Below are positions 62,246 to 64,000 of a stretch of DNA of 64,000 nt, one piece after another. Under the pieces are notes generated by a model. That model had not been told where the DNA came from. It saw only the letters and a list, made by a program, of their open reading frames with translations, and made no database searches. Source of the DNA: Pseudomonas costantinii (GTDB taxonomy: Bacteria > Pseudomonadota > Gammaproteobacteria > Pseudomonadales > Pseudomonadaceae); assembly GCF_001870435.1 (NCBI RefSeq), contig NZ_MDDR01000045.1:1-64000 (forward strand). The letters run 5' to 3'. Positions within the stretch are counted from its first letter, which is position 1. Each line of letters opens with the position of its first letter. The position numbers and the translations under genes are program-made.

Positions 62246-62490
62246 GGCGCGCTCGATTTTCAGCGAAATATTTCCAATCTTAAAGTTATAAAAACTATTC
62301 GATAAATACTCTTTTGGTCTGAGCTTAGGGCGCTTTTTCAGCGTTTCGACGAATCGGGCATAACCATAGAACTATAGGGTTCTTTCATAATTACTCGTCA
62401 TTAATATAATCAAGTTGGCTTTCCTGTCAGGCCTTATGCCGTCTTTTGGCATATGCAGCTTCCTTCATCTCTCCCACGCCAAGGCCTTTC
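62246..62490. promoter_or_regulatory. Divergent promoter region of the sulfur-scavenging genes
   Basis: AT-rich spacer of 245 bases between the two SsuA-like genes. It contains AGAAC-TATAGG-GTTCT (62368-62383), an inverted repeat that may be an operator, and several ATAA/TTAT runs of the kind bound by CysB-type regulators. No exact consensus match is claimed. Confidence 0.5.
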
Positions 62491-63429
62491 ATGACGTTGA
62501 AAAAACTAATCGTCGCCGCCAGCCTGCTGTTTGCCGCAGCGGCGGCCCATGCCGAGCAAACCCTGGATATCAGTTACCAGCGCTCATCCACCCTGTGGAT
62601 TTTGCTCAAGCAAAATGGCCAGTTGGAACAGCGCCTCAAACCGCTGGGCTTCACCGTCAGTTGGCATGAGTTCAGTACCGGTCTGCTCAGCTCGCTCAAC
62701 GCCGGCAGCGTCGACTTACACGCCGATGTGGCCGACGCCTTTGCACTGTTCACCCAGGCCGCCGATGCGCCGCTGACGTATTACGCCCAAGAGAATTCAT
62801 CACCTGGCGCCCAGGCGATCATTGTTCAGGACACATCACCGATCCACAGCATCGCCGACCTCAAGGGCAAGACCGTCGCTGTCTCCAAAGGCTCGGGCAG
62901 CAATTTCCTGCTGATCTCGGCGCTGAAAAAAGCCGGCCTGACCCTGGCGGATATCACACCGCGTTACCTCGAAGCCCCCGACGGCGGCGCCGCTTTCGCC
63001 AATGGCAGCGTCGACGCTTGGGTGATCTGGGACCCGTTCCTCGCCACCCAGCAACTCGAGCACCATGCGCGCGTGATCGCCGACGGCAAGGACGGCCTGG
63101 CGAACTACAACCGCTTCTACCTGGCCACGACCCAATTCGCCAAGGCGCATCCGGACGTGTTGCGAGTCACCTTCGACACCTTGCGCGAGACCGGCCAATG
63201 GGTCAAAGCCCACCCCAAGCAAGCCGCTGAAATCCTCGGTCCGCTGTGGGGCAATATCCCACCGGCCACGGTGGAACTCGCCAATAGCCGCCGCAGCTAC
63301 GACATCATCCCGGTCAAGCTGGAAAACCTCGCCGAGCAGCAACGCATCGCCGACACTTACTACGCCGCCAAGCTGATTCCCAAGCCGCTGAAAGTCACCG
63401 ATATCACCGTGTGGACGCCCACGCCATGA
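62491..63429 (+). CDS. Sulfonate-type ABC substrate-binding protein (SsuA-like) B
   Basis: Paralogue of the protein at 61301, 312 residues. Signal peptide ends AAHAEQT (about residue 22). It shares YQRSSTLWILLKQNGQLEQ, SWHEFSTGLLSSLNAGSVDLHADVADAFALF and SVDAWVIWDPFLATQQLEHH with its neighbour, so a duplication is clear. The stop overlaps the start of the monooxygenase gene by four bases, tying this copy to the oxygenase. ATG 62491 gives the signal peptide; an earlier in-frame Met at 62446 does not. Confidence 0.9.
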   Translation: MTLKKLIVAASLLFAAAAAHAEQTLDISYQRSSTLWILLKQNGQLEQRLKPLGFTVSWHEFSTGLLSSLNAGSVDLHADVADAFALFTQAADAPLTYYAQENSSPGAQAIIVQDTSPIHSIADLKGKTVAVSKGSGSNFLLISALKKAGLTLADITPRYLEAPDGGAAFANGSVDAWVIWDPFLATQQLEHHARVIADGKDGLANYNRFYLATTQFAKAHPDVLRVTFDTLRETGQWVKAHPKQAAEILGPLWGNIPPATVELANSRRSYDIIPVKLENLAEQQRIADTYYAAKLIPKPLKVTDITVWTPTP

Positions 63430-64000
63430 GCCGCCAAATCCATTTGTCGGCGTTCCTCCTGAGCGGCCCCGTGGTGCATAGCCATGCCGTGTGGCGCCAC
63501 CCCGAAACCGTCGGCAATTACCTCGACCCTGCGTACTACGCGCGCGTCGCCAAGGTGGTGGAAGAAGGGCTGTTCGACTTTCTGTTCTTCGCCGATCGCC
63601 TCGCGGTGGGCGACCAGATGGGCGGCTCTCGCGAGTTCGCCTTGCGCTACGGCGCCCAGGACGCCACGCGCCTCGACCCGTTGCCGATCCTTTCGTACCT
63701 GGTGGGCCAGACCACCAAGCTGGGCCTGGGCGCGACCCGTTCCACCACCTATTACGAACCGGCGCATATTGCCCGCGAGTTCGCCACCCTCGACCATTTG
63801 TCCAAGGGCCGCGCGGCGTGGAATATCGTCACCTCGATGAACGACAGCGAAGGGCGCCTGTTCGGCAAGGACAAGCACTTGGAGCACGACTTGCGCTACG
63901 ACCGTGCGGATGAATTTGTAGAAGTCGCGCTGAAACTCTGGAACAGCTGGGGCAAGGATGCCCTTAAGTTGGATCGCGAAAACGGCGTGTTGGCGGACCC
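63426..64000 (+). CDS. Flavin-dependent monooxygenase, LLM class (NtaA/SnaA/DszA family), 5' part
   Basis: Reduced-flavin-dependent oxygenase, probably for desulfurisation. The first 191 residues are in the window. They show the NtaA/DszA start IHLSAFLLSGPVVHSHAVWRHP, the LLM barrel strands EGLFDFLFFADRL, LPILSYLVGQTTKLGLGATRST and the family signature RAAWNIVTSMND, then the DLRYDRADEFVEVALKLW helix. ATG 63426 overlaps the stop of the binding protein gene. The family (about 440-460 residues) implies that more than half lies beyond the window edge. Confidence 0.9.
   Translation, partial: MSRQIHLSAFLLSGPVVHSHAVWRHPETVGNYLDPAYYARVAKVVEEGLFDFLFFADRLAVGDQMGGSREFALRYGAQDATRLDPLPILSYLVGQTTKLGLGATRSTTYYEPAHIAREFATLDHLSKGRAAWNIVTSMNDSEGRLFGKDKHLEHDLRYDRADEFVEVALKLWNSWGKDALKLDRENGVLAD

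Overview
The window is chromosomal DNA of a Pseudomonas, most likely of the P. fluorescens group. The evidence is high G+C, GC-rich third codon positions, Pseudomonas-type REP sequences (for example around 41884-42014 and 60126-60215), a dauBAR operon in the P. aeruginosa arrangement, and RocR-like and Cup-like genes. Nearly every base is coding or short regulatory DNA. I saw no rRNA, tRNA, CRISPR array, insertion sequence or prophage.

Layout. 1-606: end of a BaeR-like response regulator (cut by the window edge). 985-4697: D-arginine catabolism (dauB-dauA-dauR) with a divergent basic amino acid binding protein; a matching palindrome lies before each transcription unit. 4806-8099: QseBC/PmrAB-type two-component system with a small lipoprotein and a four-repeat DUF347 membrane protein. 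8161-11843: Fe3+-type ABC importer. 12192-12500: small DUF6124-like protein behind a structured leader. 13064-14418: probable toxin/immunity pair. 14448-16491: a second two-component pair. 16608-24272: a regulator, an RND efflux pump and a sensor kinase in one probable operon. 24283-28335: periplasmic molybdenum hydroxylase with a tri-haem cytochrome c. 28646-31408: hydrolase, small ORFs, an extreme Met/Cys-rich protein and an XRE-cupin regulator. 31657-33774: TonB-dependent receptor. 33808-41861: sigma-54 activator divergent from a six-gene glycerol-type ABC transporter operon, with a clear -24/-12 promoter and an array of TGTTCA repeats. 42037-45810: small protein, orphan NitT/TauT-type binding protein, AraC regulator, SBF-type transporter.

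The most interesting region is 45819-58814. A BvgA-like regulator, a BvgS-like sensor kinase, two RocR-like EAL proteins and a degenerate receiver protein surround a complete chaperone-usher fimbrial operon. The motif GGGAAATTTCCTACA, which holds the BvgA heptamer TTTCCTA, precedes the EAL gene, the regulator gene and the fimbrial operon. The BvgS-like gene is split by an apparent one-base frameshift. I infer that this unit couples a periplasmic signal, c-di-GMP hydrolysis and fimbrial expression, as BvgAS and the Roc/Pvr systems do elsewhere.

58937-64000 holds a SotB-like sugar efflux protein, transaldolase, and a sulfonate-type sulfur acquisition region with two divergent paralogous binding proteins and the start of a flavin-dependent monooxygenase.
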